In this document: positions 25,986 to 33,375 of the stretch, in pieces | How positions within the stretch are numbered: the first letter of the stretch is position 1 | Layout: each line of letters begins with the position of its first letter | DNA from: Actinosynnema sp042752395 | Lineage (GTDB): Bacteria > Actinomycetota > Actinomycetes > Mycobacteriales > Pseudonocardiaceae | Reading direction: 5' to 3' | NCBI RefSeq assembly: GCF_042752395.1 | Contig: NZ_JBHYXZ010000022.1 | Coordinates: 1 to 64,000 of the forward strand | DNA: 64,000 nt | Program-made: the position numbers and the translations under genes | Notes under the pieces: generated by a model | Databases searched by the model: none | The model's input: only the letters and a program-made list of their open reading frames with translations | Told to the model about the DNA's origin: nothing

Positions 25986-26423
25986 TCACCGGCCGGAGGC
26001 GACTTCGCGCAGGACCTCGTGGACCAGGCCGGGAACGGCGGAGGCGACGGCCGTGCTCAGCCCTGGTCCGAAGCCGACCTCCTCCACTTCCACGCCCAGC
26101 ACCACGAGGCGGCGTGGCAACCGGTCCAGCACCCGACCCAACTCCACCGCGTCCGGGACGCCGAACCCGTGGGTGTTGGCGGCGGGCTCCCCGGTCCCGG
26201 TGATCGCCACCCGGTGCACGCGTCCCGGCCGTGCGGGGGTGCAGCGGACGGCGTCCACGACCACCGCCAGGTCGGCGCCCGCCCACGCCTCCACCAGGCG
26301 TACCGGGTCGCCGTCGACGATGTCGGCCGGCACGCCGCGGCGGCCGACCTCCCGCGCGACCGCCGGGCCGACCCCGTCGTCGCGTCGGAACTCGTTGCCC
26401 ACACCTATCACGATCGCGGTCAC
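25986..26423 (-). CDS. [NiFe]-hydrogenase maturation protease
   Basis: A 145-residue endopeptidase of the HycI/HybD/HoxW family. It cleaves the C-terminal peptide of the large subunit after nickel insertion. Family features are GVGNEFRRDDGVGPAVA (with the nickel-sensing Glu), VVVDAVR (Asp) and NTHGFGV (His), in the expected order. GTG at 26423 overlaps the large-subunit stop as GTGA. It is the last gene of the hydrogenase operon, which fits specificity for that enzyme. Confidence 0.93.
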   Translation of the reverse strand: MTAIVIGVGNEFRRDDGVGPAVAREVGRRGVPADIVDGDPVRLVEAWAGADLAVVVDAVRCTPARPGRVHRVAITGTGEPAANTHGFGVPDAVELGRVLDRLPRRLVVLGVEVEEVGFGPGLSTAVASAVPGLVHEVLREVASGR

Positions 26424-27715
26424 CGGCGGTCCACGGTGAGGTCGAGGAAGTGCGCCGAGCAGGAGATGCACGGGTCGTAGTTGCGGATGGCGCGTTCGCA
26501 CATCGACACCAGGGTGTGGTCGTCCACGTCCGGGCACGACCGCACCAACCGGGTGACGTCGTCCTCGATCGCGGACTGGTTCTGCGAGGTCGGCGGCACG
26601 ATGTCCGCCGCGACGACGAGCCCGTCCGGGCCGAGTTCGTAGCGGTGGTACAGCAGCCCGCGTGGCGCTTCGGTGACGCCGTGGCCCACGCCCACCGCCG
26701 CCGGCACCTCCAGGGACGGAGGCGCCGGGCGCTCGTACTCCGCGATGAGCCTGAGCGCCTCCTCGACCGCGTAGACGACCTCCACCGCCCGCACCACGAT
26801 GCTGCGGAACGGGTTGCGGCACTCACCTCCCAGGCCGGCGGCGCCGGCCGCCTGGGCGGCCACCGGGGACAGCCGGTCCGAGTTGAGCGCGTACCGGGCC
26901 ATCGGTCCCACGAGGTACATCCGGCCGTCCAGCCGGGCGTGCAGCGCGGTCGAGTGCCGCACCTGGTGTTCGCTCACGTGCTGCGGGAACTCCGCGGCGG
27001 TGAAGGACAGTCCGGTGGTGGTGCGTGGCTCGCCCCCGTCGACCGGGTACCCCGCGATGTCCCGCAGCGCCATCAAGTCGTGCGGGACCTCCAGGTCGGG
27101 GAACTCGAAACCGGCCACCCAGCCCACCGTGGTCACCGCGTCCTCCAGCGCGTGCCGCAACCGTTCCGCCAACGGGCGCAGTTCGTCGACGGTCGGCGCG
27201 CGGTAGAAGCCGCCCACCCGGACGTTGACCGGGTGGATCGCCCGTCCGCCGACCAGGTTCATGATCGCGTTGCCCGCCTGCTTGAGCGCCAGACCGCGTT
27301 CCACCAGTGCCCGGTGCTCGGCGGCCATGGCGATGCCGTCGGGGAAGCCCAGGAAGTCCGGCGCGTGCAGCAGGTAGATGTGCAGCGCGTGGCTGGAGAT
27401 CCACTCGCCGCAGTACAGCAGTCGGCGCAACGCCCGCACGGAGCCTTCGACCACGACGCCGCACGCGTCCTCCACCGCCCGGCACGCGCTGATCTGGTAG
27501 GCGACCGGGCAGATGCCGCAGATCCGAGCGGTGATGTCCGGTGGCTCTCGGTAGTCGCGACCACGCAGGAAGGCTTCGAAGAACCGAGGCGGTTCGTAGA
27601 TGTTCAGCTCGACGTCTTCGACGTGGCCGCCCCTCGTGCGCACGTGGAGCGCGCCTTCGCCTTCGACCCTGGCCAGCCCCGCGACGCGCAGCGTGCGGTT
27701 CGCGCGGTGGGTCAT
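26420..27715 (-). CDS. [NiFe]-hydrogenase large (alpha) subunit, group 3b-like
   Basis: A 431-residue catalytic subunit. N-terminal nickel ligands lie in ARICGICPVAYQ (Cys66, Cys69). C-terminal ligands lie in DPCISCSAH (Cys416, Cys419), followed by nine residues FLDLTVDRR that the protease should remove after His422. Length and lack of a membrane partner agree with soluble group 3b (NADP-linked sulfhydrogenase-type) enzymes. It oxidises or evolves H2 in the cytoplasm. ATG at 27715 overlaps the small-subunit stop as ATGA. The group call rests on operon content (FAD/NAD and ferredoxin-type subunits). Confidence 0.95.
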   Translation of the reverse strand: MTHRANRTLRVAGLARVEGEGALHVRTRGGHVEDVELNIYEPPRFFEAFLRGRDYREPPDITARICGICPVAYQISACRAVEDACGVVVEGSVRALRRLLYCGEWISSHALHIYLLHAPDFLGFPDGIAMAAEHRALVERGLALKQAGNAIMNLVGGRAIHPVNVRVGGFYRAPTVDELRPLAERLRHALEDAVTTVGWVAGFEFPDLEVPHDLMALRDIAGYPVDGGEPRTTTGLSFTAAEFPQHVSEHQVRHSTALHARLDGRMYLVGPMARYALNSDRLSPVAAQAAGAAGLGGECRNPFRSIVVRAVEVVYAVEEALRLIAEYERPAPPSLEVPAAVGVGHGVTEAPRGLLYHRYELGPDGLVVAADIVPPTSQNQSAIEDDVTRLVRSCPDVDDHTLVSMCERAIRNYDPCISCSAHFLDLTVDRR

Positions 27716-28455
27716 GCCCACTCCCTCCCGGAGTTGAAGGTGCGGAACACCCGGCCCACCTCGTCCTCGGTCATGCCGTGGCGGCGCAGCAGCGGGATGA
27801 GCGCGGGCACGTTCGGGCGCGTCATCGGGCCGAAGCAGCCGTAGCAGCCGCGGCCGACCGCCGGGCACAGCGCACCGCACCCGGCGTGCGTGACCGGTCC
27901 GAGGCACGGGACGCCGTCGGCCACCATCACGCAGGTCAGCCCGCGCCGCTTGCACTCGGTGCACACGCTCGTGTCGGGCAGGTCCGGCTCGCGACCGGCG
28001 AGGAACGCCGACAGCACCTCCAGCAGCTGGCCGCGGTCGATGGGGCACCCGCGCAGCTCGTAGTCGACGGTGACGTGCGCGGACACCGGGGTGGAGGTCG
28101 CCAGCGAGTCGATCAGCTCGGGCGAGGCGTAGACGACCGACCGGAACTCGGCGACGTCGCCGAAGTTGCGCAACGCCTGGATACCACCGCTGGTGGCGCA
28201 GGCGCCGATCACGACCAGCACCCGGGACTGCTCCCGGATCCACCTGATGCGCCGCTCCTCCTCGGGAGTGGTGACCGAACCCTCCACGATGGAGACGTCA
28301 TAGGGGCCGGCCGCGGTCTCCGGCGTGACCTCGAGGAAGTGCGCGATGTCGATCCGGTCCGCGAGGTCGAGCAGTTCGTCTTCGCAGTCCAGCAGCGTGA
28401 GCTGGCAGCCGTCGCACGAGGTGAGCTTCCAGACGGCGAGGGTCGGCTTGGCCAT
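27712..28455 (-). CDS. [NiFe]-hydrogenase small (delta) subunit
   Basis: A 247-residue iron-sulfur subunit without a Tat signal, so cytosolic. The proximal cluster ligands are visible in LTSCDGCQLTLLDCE (Cys14, Cys17), VVIGACATSGGI and ELRGCPIDRGQ. The C-terminal part has CTECKRRGLTC, PCLGPVTHAGCGALCP and GRGCYGCFGP for additional clusters. It relays electrons from the NiFe site to the gamma/beta subunits. The ATG at 28455 shares one base with the gamma stop (TGATG). In-frame open sequence extends upstream, but MAKPTLAVWKLTSC is the normal family start. Confidence 0.94.
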   Translation of the reverse strand: MAKPTLAVWKLTSCDGCQLTLLDCEDELLDLADRIDIAHFLEVTPETAAGPYDVSIVEGSVTTPEEERRIRWIREQSRVLVVIGACATSGGIQALRNFGDVAEFRSVVYASPELIDSLATSTPVSAHVTVDYELRGCPIDRGQLLEVLSAFLAGREPDLPDTSVCTECKRRGLTCVMVADGVPCLGPVTHAGCGALCPAVGRGCYGCFGPMTRPNVPALIPLLRRHGMTEDEVGRVFRTFNSGREWA

Positions 28456-29273
28456 CACAGCTCCTCCACGGTCAACAGCCCCGCCGCCACGGGGTAGTCC
28501 ACGACGGGCCCGTCTCGGCACAGCAGCAGCGGTCCGAGCTGGCAGTGCCCGCACCGGCCGGTGCCGCACTGCATGTTGCGCTCCAGGGACACCTGGACGC
28601 GGTGTTCGGGCACACCGCGCCCGGTCAGCACGCGGGCGGCGGCGCGCATCATCGGCTCCGGTCCGCACAGCAACGCCGTGGTGCGCCGGCCGTCGAGGGG
28701 GAGAGCGGCCAGCGGATCGGTGACGAAGCCGACGCGACCGGTCCACCCGTCCCCGCCCCGGTCGACGGTCAGCACGACTTCCAGGCCGCAGTCGTCGTCC
28801 CACCGACGAAGCTCGTCCCGGTAGAGGAACTCCGCGGGTGTGCGGGCGCCCGCGACCAGCACCACCCGGCGGTAGCGGTGGCGGTGGGCCAACGCGTGGC
28901 GCACGGCGGGCCGCAACGGAGCCAGGCCGATGCCGCCCGCGACGACCACCAGATCGCCGCCGTCCAGGCGCCAAGCCGTGCCGAACGGTCCGCGCACCCC
29001 CAGCACCGCGCCGGGCGCCGAATCGTGCAACGCCCGGCTGACCGCTCCCACCGCGCGCACGGTGTGCGCCAGTTCACCGGACTCGGTCGTGCCGCTGACC
29101 GAGATGGGCACCTCGCCCACACCCCGTGCGTACAGCATCGCGAACTGCCCGGGACGGAACGGGGGCAGCGGCTCGTCCACCGCGCGCAGCGTCAGGGTCA
29201 CGGAGTCCGAGGTCTCCCTGGTCCGTCGCACCACTTGATATCGGGCGGGCAGCCAGGAGCCGAGCGGGCTCAC
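28455..29273 (-). CDS. Hydrogenase gamma subunit, FAD/NAD(P)-binding reductase
   Basis: A 272-residue ferredoxin-NADP reductase-type subunit. The FAD domain (about 1-105) has FRPGQFAMLYARGVGEVPISVSG. The NAD(P) domain (about 108-225) has VVVAGGIGLAPLRPA and ALLCGPEPMM. A C-terminal [2Fe-2S] site is formed by MQCGTGRCGHCQLGPLLLCRDG. It exchanges electrons between H2 chemistry and NAD(P)H. GTG at 29273 overlaps the upstream stop as GTGA. Confidence 0.93.
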   Translation of the reverse strand: MSPLGSWLPARYQVVRRTRETSDSVTLTLRAVDEPLPPFRPGQFAMLYARGVGEVPISVSGTTESGELAHTVRAVGAVSRALHDSAPGAVLGVRGPFGTAWRLDGGDLVVVAGGIGLAPLRPAVRHALAHRHRYRRVVLVAGARTPAEFLYRDELRRWDDDCGLEVVLTVDRGGDGWTGRVGFVTDPLAALPLDGRRTTALLCGPEPMMRAAARVLTGRGVPEHRVQVSLERNMQCGTGRCGHCQLGPLLLCRDGPVVDYPVAAGLLTVEEL

Positions 29274-29722
29274 GGCGCGTTCCGGTACAGGTCGAGCAGC
29301 CGGAGCCGGGTGGACTGCAGCCGGGTGAGCATGGACTGGGCGAGCACGAGGGACAGCCGATAGCCCAGCGCGGGGTCCTCGTCGGCCAACGCGCGCAGTC
29401 GCGCGGCGTCCAGGACGAGCGCACGGGTCGGCGAGACCACGGTGGCCCCGAAGTGCCACCGGTACGGCGGCACGAACCAGGAGAGGCCGAGCAGGTCCCC
29501 CTGACCGACGCCCTGCACCGTGACGGAGCCCTGGCCGGGGACCGCGATGTCCACCGCGACGCAGCCACTGAGGATGATCCAGCAGCGGTCCGCCGGTTGT
29601 CCCTCGTCGAACAGCCGCGTGCCCGGCGGATACTGCTGCGGGACACCGACCGCGGAGAGCACCGCCCGCTGGGCGGGCGTGAGCGCGTCGAGCAGCGGCA
29701 GCGTCGCCAGTTGCGGGATCAC
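29270..29722 (-). CDS. Stand-alone cyclic-nucleotide-binding (CRP-type) domain protein in the hydrogenase operon
   Basis: A 150-residue protein containing one cNMP-binding jelly-roll (YPPGTRLFDEGQPADRCWIILSGCVAV, then GQGDLLGLSWFVPPYRWHFGATVVSP) and a helical tail, with no helix-turn-helix. The phosphate-binding cassette is poorly kept (GLSWFVPP instead of the GExALL type), so ligand binding is uncertain. It lies between beta and gamma genes with GTGA overlaps on both sides, so it is made stoichiometrically with the enzyme. An allosteric or assembly role on the complex is more likely than DNA binding; this is inference. Confidence 0.85.
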   Translation of the reverse strand: MIPQLATLPLLDALTPAQRAVLSAVGVPQQYPPGTRLFDEGQPADRCWIILSGCVAVDIAVPGQGSVTVQGVGQGDLLGLSWFVPPYRWHFGATVVSPTRALVLDAARLRALADEDPALGYRLSLVLAQSMLTRLQSTRLRLLDLYRNAP

Positions 29723-30903
29723 GGCACACCCCGCGCCAGCGCCGCGGCTTCCTCGGTGATGTCGATGCCTGCGGGGCACCAGGCGACGCACCGCCCGCAG
29801 CCCACGCAGCCGGAGGTGCCGAACTGGTCGTACCAGGTGCTCAGCTTGTGGCTCATCCACTGCCGGTAGCGGGCCGCGACCGAGGCGCGTACGGGCCCGC
29901 CGTGCAGCCGGGAGAAGTCGACCTCGAAGCACGAGGCCCACCGTCGACGGCGTTCGGCGTGGCCGTCGGCGAGGTCGGTGACGTCCTCGACGGTCACGCA
30001 GAAGCACGTGGGGCACACCATGGTGCAGTTGCCGCAGGCCAGGCACCTTTCGGCCACCCGTTCCCAGTGCGCCGAGTCCCGGTTGGCGGCGAGCAGGTCG
30101 CGCAGGTCCGGTCCGGGCATGGCGCGGCCCATGCGCTGCCGCGCCGCTTCCACGTCGGACCGGGCCAGTTCCTCGTCCCGCTGGTCGGCGGGATCGGCGG
30201 GCAGCCGGCCGAGCACCAGCTCCCCGGCCGGAGAGCCCGCGTCGGCGAGGAACCGGTGGCCGTGACCGTCGATCCGTTCGGTCAGCGCGATGTCGTAGCC
30301 GCTCCGGGCATCCGGTCCGCAGCCCATCGACGCGCAGAAGCACACGTCGCCCGGCTCGGTGCAGCGCGTGGCCACCACGAACGGCGCCCGCTCGCCCAGC
30401 ACCTGGCACAGCTTGCCGATCGCGGCCAGGTCGCAGGGGCGCACGCCGAGGAACGCGTACCGGGGGCGTTCGTCGGGCACGGGGTGGAAGCCGTCGTCGT
30501 CCACCGTCAACAGGGTCCGGTGCGGCGGGTGCAGGAACGCCTTCCACGACTGCGGCCCGGCGGAGTGGCCGAACACTGCTGTGTCGTCCCGCCGGCGGAG
30601 CCGGTAGCGGCCCGGACCGGTCTCCACGCCCCAGCCTGCGGGCAGGTCGTCCGCGGCGCCCAGCTCCGCCAGGGTGATGGCGTCGTCGCGCCGGACCGGT
30701 CCGACGACCGTGAGGCCCTGTCGGCGAAGTTCCGCGATCAACGCGTCGAGACCGGCCAGGTCGAGCACGACGCTCGCGGCATCGCCCCGGCGATGTGCCG
30801 CACCTCGCTCGGCGGTGCGGTCCGCGGCTTCGACATCGGCCGCGCCGCTCGTCACGTCCGGGCCGGTCGACCCGGAACCGCTGCTCCCGATCCGTTCCGT
30901 CAT
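29719..30903 (-). CDS. Hydrogenase beta subunit, double [4Fe-4S] protein
   Basis: A 394-residue subunit of the sulfhydrogenase-beta type. The first 45 residues are low-complexity (Ser/Gly/Ala/Arg). The core has FLGVRPCDLAAIGKL, TRCTEPGDVCFCASMG, and two ferredoxin motifs, CLACGNCTMVCPTCFC and CVGCGRCVAWCPAGI. It conducts electrons between the hydrogenase dimer and external carriers; homologues are annotated as sulfur/anaerobic sulfite reductase A. ATG at 30903 has GAGGAGG upstream. It is the first gene of the hydrogenase operon, behind DosR-like sites at 30957-30992. Confidence 0.93.
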   Translation of the reverse strand: MTERIGSSGSGSTGPDVTSGAADVEAADRTAERGAAHRRGDAASVVLDLAGLDALIAELRRQGLTVVGPVRRDDAITLAELGAADDLPAGWGVETGPGRYRLRRRDDTAVFGHSAGPQSWKAFLHPPHRTLLTVDDDGFHPVPDERPRYAFLGVRPCDLAAIGKLCQVLGERAPFVVATRCTEPGDVCFCASMGCGPDARSGYDIALTERIDGHGHRFLADAGSPAGELVLGRLPADPADQRDEELARSDVEAARQRMGRAMPGPDLRDLLAANRDSAHWERVAERCLACGNCTMVCPTCFCVTVEDVTDLADGHAERRRRWASCFEVDFSRLHGGPVRASVAARYRQWMSHKLSTWYDQFGTSGCVGCGRCVAWCPAGIDITEEAAALARGVP

Positions 30904-30956
30904 CCCGTCCTCCTCGGTGGTCCCTCCAGGCTCGTCCGGGCCGGTTCGCCCGGGCA

Positions 30957-30992
30957 GTGGCGAAAGTCCCCACCTGCCCGTCCGCGGGTCCC
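30957..30992 (-). promoter_or_regulatory. DosR-like boxes before the hydrogenase operon
   Basis: GTGGCGAAAGTCCC (30957-30970) has one mismatch to GGGNCNNNRGTCCC and lies 53 bp before the beta-subunit ATG. CGTCCGCGGGTCCC (30979-30992) has two mismatches, with starts 22 bp apart. The whole promoter fits into the 96-bp gap between hypE and the hydrogenase operon. Confidence 0.6.
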
Positions 30993-30999
30993 GGTCGGG

Positions 31000-32031
31000 T
31001 CAGCAGATCCGGGGCAGCTGCTCGCCGACGAGCACGTCCACGATGCGCGACGAGCCGACCAGGGTCCGTGCGGTCACGCGGCCCGTCGTCCCGTCGGTGA
31101 CCCGGCCGATCACGGTCGCCCCGGCCCCCTCCGGCAGTGCCCGCATGGCCGCCAGCACCGCCGGTGCGGACGGCGCGGCCACGAACGCCACCAGGCAGCC
31201 CTCGTTGGCCACGTGCATCGGGTCCAGGCCCAACAACTCGCACGCCGAGGCCACCGCGCGCGGCACCGGCACGTCCTCCTCGGACACCTCCACCGCCACG
31301 CCCGACGCGTGGGCCAGCTCGTTCAACGCGCCCGCCAGGCCGCCACGGGTGGGATCGCGCATCGCGTGCACGTCACGCCCGCCGGCACCGATCATCGCGG
31401 CCACCAGCCGGTGCAGCGGACGGCTGTCCGAGGCGACCTCCGCCTCGAATCCCAGCCCTTCCCGCGCGCTGAGGATCGCCGTGCCGTGCAGCCCGATCGG
31501 TCCGGACAGCAGCACCACGTCGCCCGCCGCGCCGCCCGCCGCCGAGGGGCACGCGTCACCCCACCGCACGCCGACACCGGTGGTCGTGACGTAGACGCCG
31601 TCCGCCGCGCCGCGACCGACCACCTTGGTGTCACCGGTGACGATCGGCACCCCCACCGCCCGCGCGGCCTCGGCCGCGGACCGGGTGATCCGACGCAGCT
31701 CCGGTACCGGCAGCCCTTCCTCCAGCACGTACGCCAGGCTCAACGCGACGGGGCGGGCACCGCGCATGGCCAGGTCGTTCACGGTGCCGTGCACCGCCAG
31801 CGAACCGATGTCGCCACCGGGGAAGAACCGCGGTGTGACCACGAACCCGTCGGTGCTGAACACGAGGTCCGCCCCGGCCGCGGTGATCACGGCGGCGTCC
31901 TCCAACGGTCCGTCGCCGCCCAGCTCCGGGGTGATCACCTCGGCGAGCAGTTCGGCCATGAGCTGCCCGCCGGAGCCGTGACCCAGCAGGACGCGCTCGG
32001 TCTCCGCGACGGGCAGCGGGCAACTGGTCAT
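31000..32031 (-). CDS. hypE: Hydrogenase maturation protein HypE
   Basis: A 343-residue PurM-like enzyme. It dehydrates the C-terminal thiocarbamate to thiocyanate, giving the cyanide ligand of the NiFe site. The C-terminus is PRIC, with Cys carrying the carbamoyl group. The N-terminal glycine loop LLGHGSGGQLMAELL, FSTDGFVVTPRFFPGGDIGSL and RDPTRGGLAGALNELA are ATP-site motifs. ATG at 32031 overlaps the hypD stop as ATGA. It is the last gene of the nitroreductase-pps-hyp operon. Confidence 0.96.
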   Translation of the reverse strand: MTSCPLPVAETERVLLGHGSGGQLMAELLAEVITPELGGDGPLEDAAVITAAGADLVFSTDGFVVTPRFFPGGDIGSLAVHGTVNDLAMRGARPVALSLAYVLEEGLPVPELRRITRSAAEAARAVGVPIVTGDTKVVGRGAADGVYVTTTGVGVRWGDACPSAAGGAAGDVVLLSGPIGLHGTAILSAREGLGFEAEVASDSRPLHRLVAAMIGAGGRDVHAMRDPTRGGLAGALNELAHASGVAVEVSEEDVPVPRAVASACELLGLDPMHVANEGCLVAFVAAPSAPAVLAAMRALPEGAGATVIGRVTDGTTGRVTARTLVGSSRIVDVLVGEQLPRIC

Positions 32032-33125
32032 CTCGACTCCGTTCCGCGCCCGGCGTTGTGGAACGCGGCGCAGGTTCCCTCGCTGGACACCATGGGGGCG
32101 CCCAGCGGCGTGCGGGGTGTGCAGGTGCGCCCGTAGGCGCGGCAGTCCGTGGGCAGCTTCGTGCCGCGCAGGATCTCCCCGGCGATGCAGTCCGGCGCCT
32201 CGCGCGCGGTGACCGGGCCGACGGCGAACCGGCGTTCGGCGTCGAAAGCGGCGAACTCGGCGGTCAGCGCCAGGCCGCTGGCCGGGATGGGGCCGACCCC
32301 GCGCCACGTGCGGTCGGTGACCCGGAAGACCCGGCCGATCGCCTCCCGGGCGGCGGTGTTGCCGGAGCGCCGCACGGCCCGCGCGTACTGGTTCTCCACC
32401 GCGGCGCGGCCGTCCTCCAACTGCCGGACGGCCATGAGGATGCCCTCCAGCAGGTCCAGCGGCTCGAACCCGGTGACCACGATCGGGACGTGGTAGCGGT
32501 CGGCGATCGGCTCGTACTCGGTCCACCCCATCACCGCGCAGACGTGGCCCGCGGCGAGGAACGCCTGCACCTGGTTGTCCGGCGCGTCGAGCAGCGCGGT
32601 GATCGCGGGTGGCACCAGGACGTGGCTGACCAGCGCGCTGAAGTTCCCCACCCCCGACTCCGCCGCGTGCAGCACGGCCATCGCGTTCGCGGGGGCCGTG
32701 GTCTCGAAACCGACGGCGAAGAACACGACCTGCCGGTCCGGGTTCTCCCGCGCGATGCGCACCGCGTCCAGCGGCGTGTAGACGACCCGCACGTCGGCGC
32801 CGCGGGCCTTGAGCCCGAGCAGGTCGCCGGTCGTGCCGGGCACCCGTAGCATGTCGCCGTAGCTGGCGAAGACCACGTCCGGCCGCGCCGCGATGGCCAT
32901 GGCCTTGTCCACCACCTCCAGCGGCGTGACGCACACCGGGCACCCGGGGCCGTGGATCATGCGGATGCCCGCGGGCAGCAACTCGTCGATGCCTTGCCGC
33001 ACGATCGTGTGGGTCTGCCCGCCGCACACCTCCATCACCGTCCACGGGTGGTGGGCGGTGGCGTGCAGCTCGGCCAGCAGCCGACGGGCCAGCACGGGGT
33101 CGCGGTACTCGTCCAGGTGCTTCAC
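32028..33125 (-). CDS. hypD: Hydrogenase maturation protein HypD
   Basis: A 365-residue iron-sulfur scaffold for Fe(CN)2CO assembly. Key motifs are VCGGQTHTIVRQG, IHGPGCPVCVTP, FFAVGFETTAP and the C-terminal [4Fe-4S] ligands around DCIAGEILRG, DCRAYGRTCTP and EGTCAAF. It acts with HypC and HypE. GTG at 33125 overlaps the hypC stop as GTGA. Confidence 0.96.
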   Translation of the reverse strand: MKHLDEYRDPVLARRLLAELHATAHHPWTVMEVCGGQTHTIVRQGIDELLPAGIRMIHGPGCPVCVTPLEVVDKAMAIAARPDVVFASYGDMLRVPGTTGDLLGLKARGADVRVVYTPLDAVRIARENPDRQVVFFAVGFETTAPANAMAVLHAAESGVGNFSALVSHVLVPPAITALLDAPDNQVQAFLAAGHVCAVMGWTEYEPIADRYHVPIVVTGFEPLDLLEGILMAVRQLEDGRAAVENQYARAVRRSGNTAAREAIGRVFRVTDRTWRGVGPIPASGLALTAEFAAFDAERRFAVGPVTAREAPDCIAGEILRGTKLPTDCRAYGRTCTPRTPLGAPMVSSEGTCAAFHNAGRGTESR

Positions 33126-33370
33126 GACGACCCCAATTCGGTGGCCAGCGCGTCGGGCATGGCCCGCAGCACGGCCAGGGTCTTGGCGGCCTCCGCCTCG
33201 TCCACGAGGCTGATGGCGAAGCCGACGTGCACGATCACGTAGTCGCCGACCACCGCCTCCGGCGTGTAGACCAGGCACACCGACCGGCGCAACCCGTCGA
33301 AGTCGACGGTGCCCGTGCGCAGGCGGGTGTCGTCGATCGTGACGACCCGTCCCGGGATCCCGAGGCACAT
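33122..33370 (-). CDS. hypC: Hydrogenase maturation chaperone HypC
   Basis: An 82-residue HypC/HupF protein that starts MCLGIPGRVV. The Cys2 exposed after Met removal binds HypD and the large subunit. It carries the Fe(CN)2CO unit to the apo large subunit. The stop overlaps hypD as GTGA. It is separated from hypF by 5 nt. Confidence 0.95.
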   Translation of the reverse strand: MCLGIPGRVVTIDDTRLRTGTVDFDGLRRSVCLVYTPEAVVGDYVIVHVGFAISLVDEAEAAKTLAVLRAMPDALATELGSS

Positions 33371-33375
33371 CGACG

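Noticed and set aside
29848..32136. 762-codon plus-strand frame opposite hydrogenase beta and hypE
   Set aside because: Antisense shadow; the minus-strand products are unmistakable.
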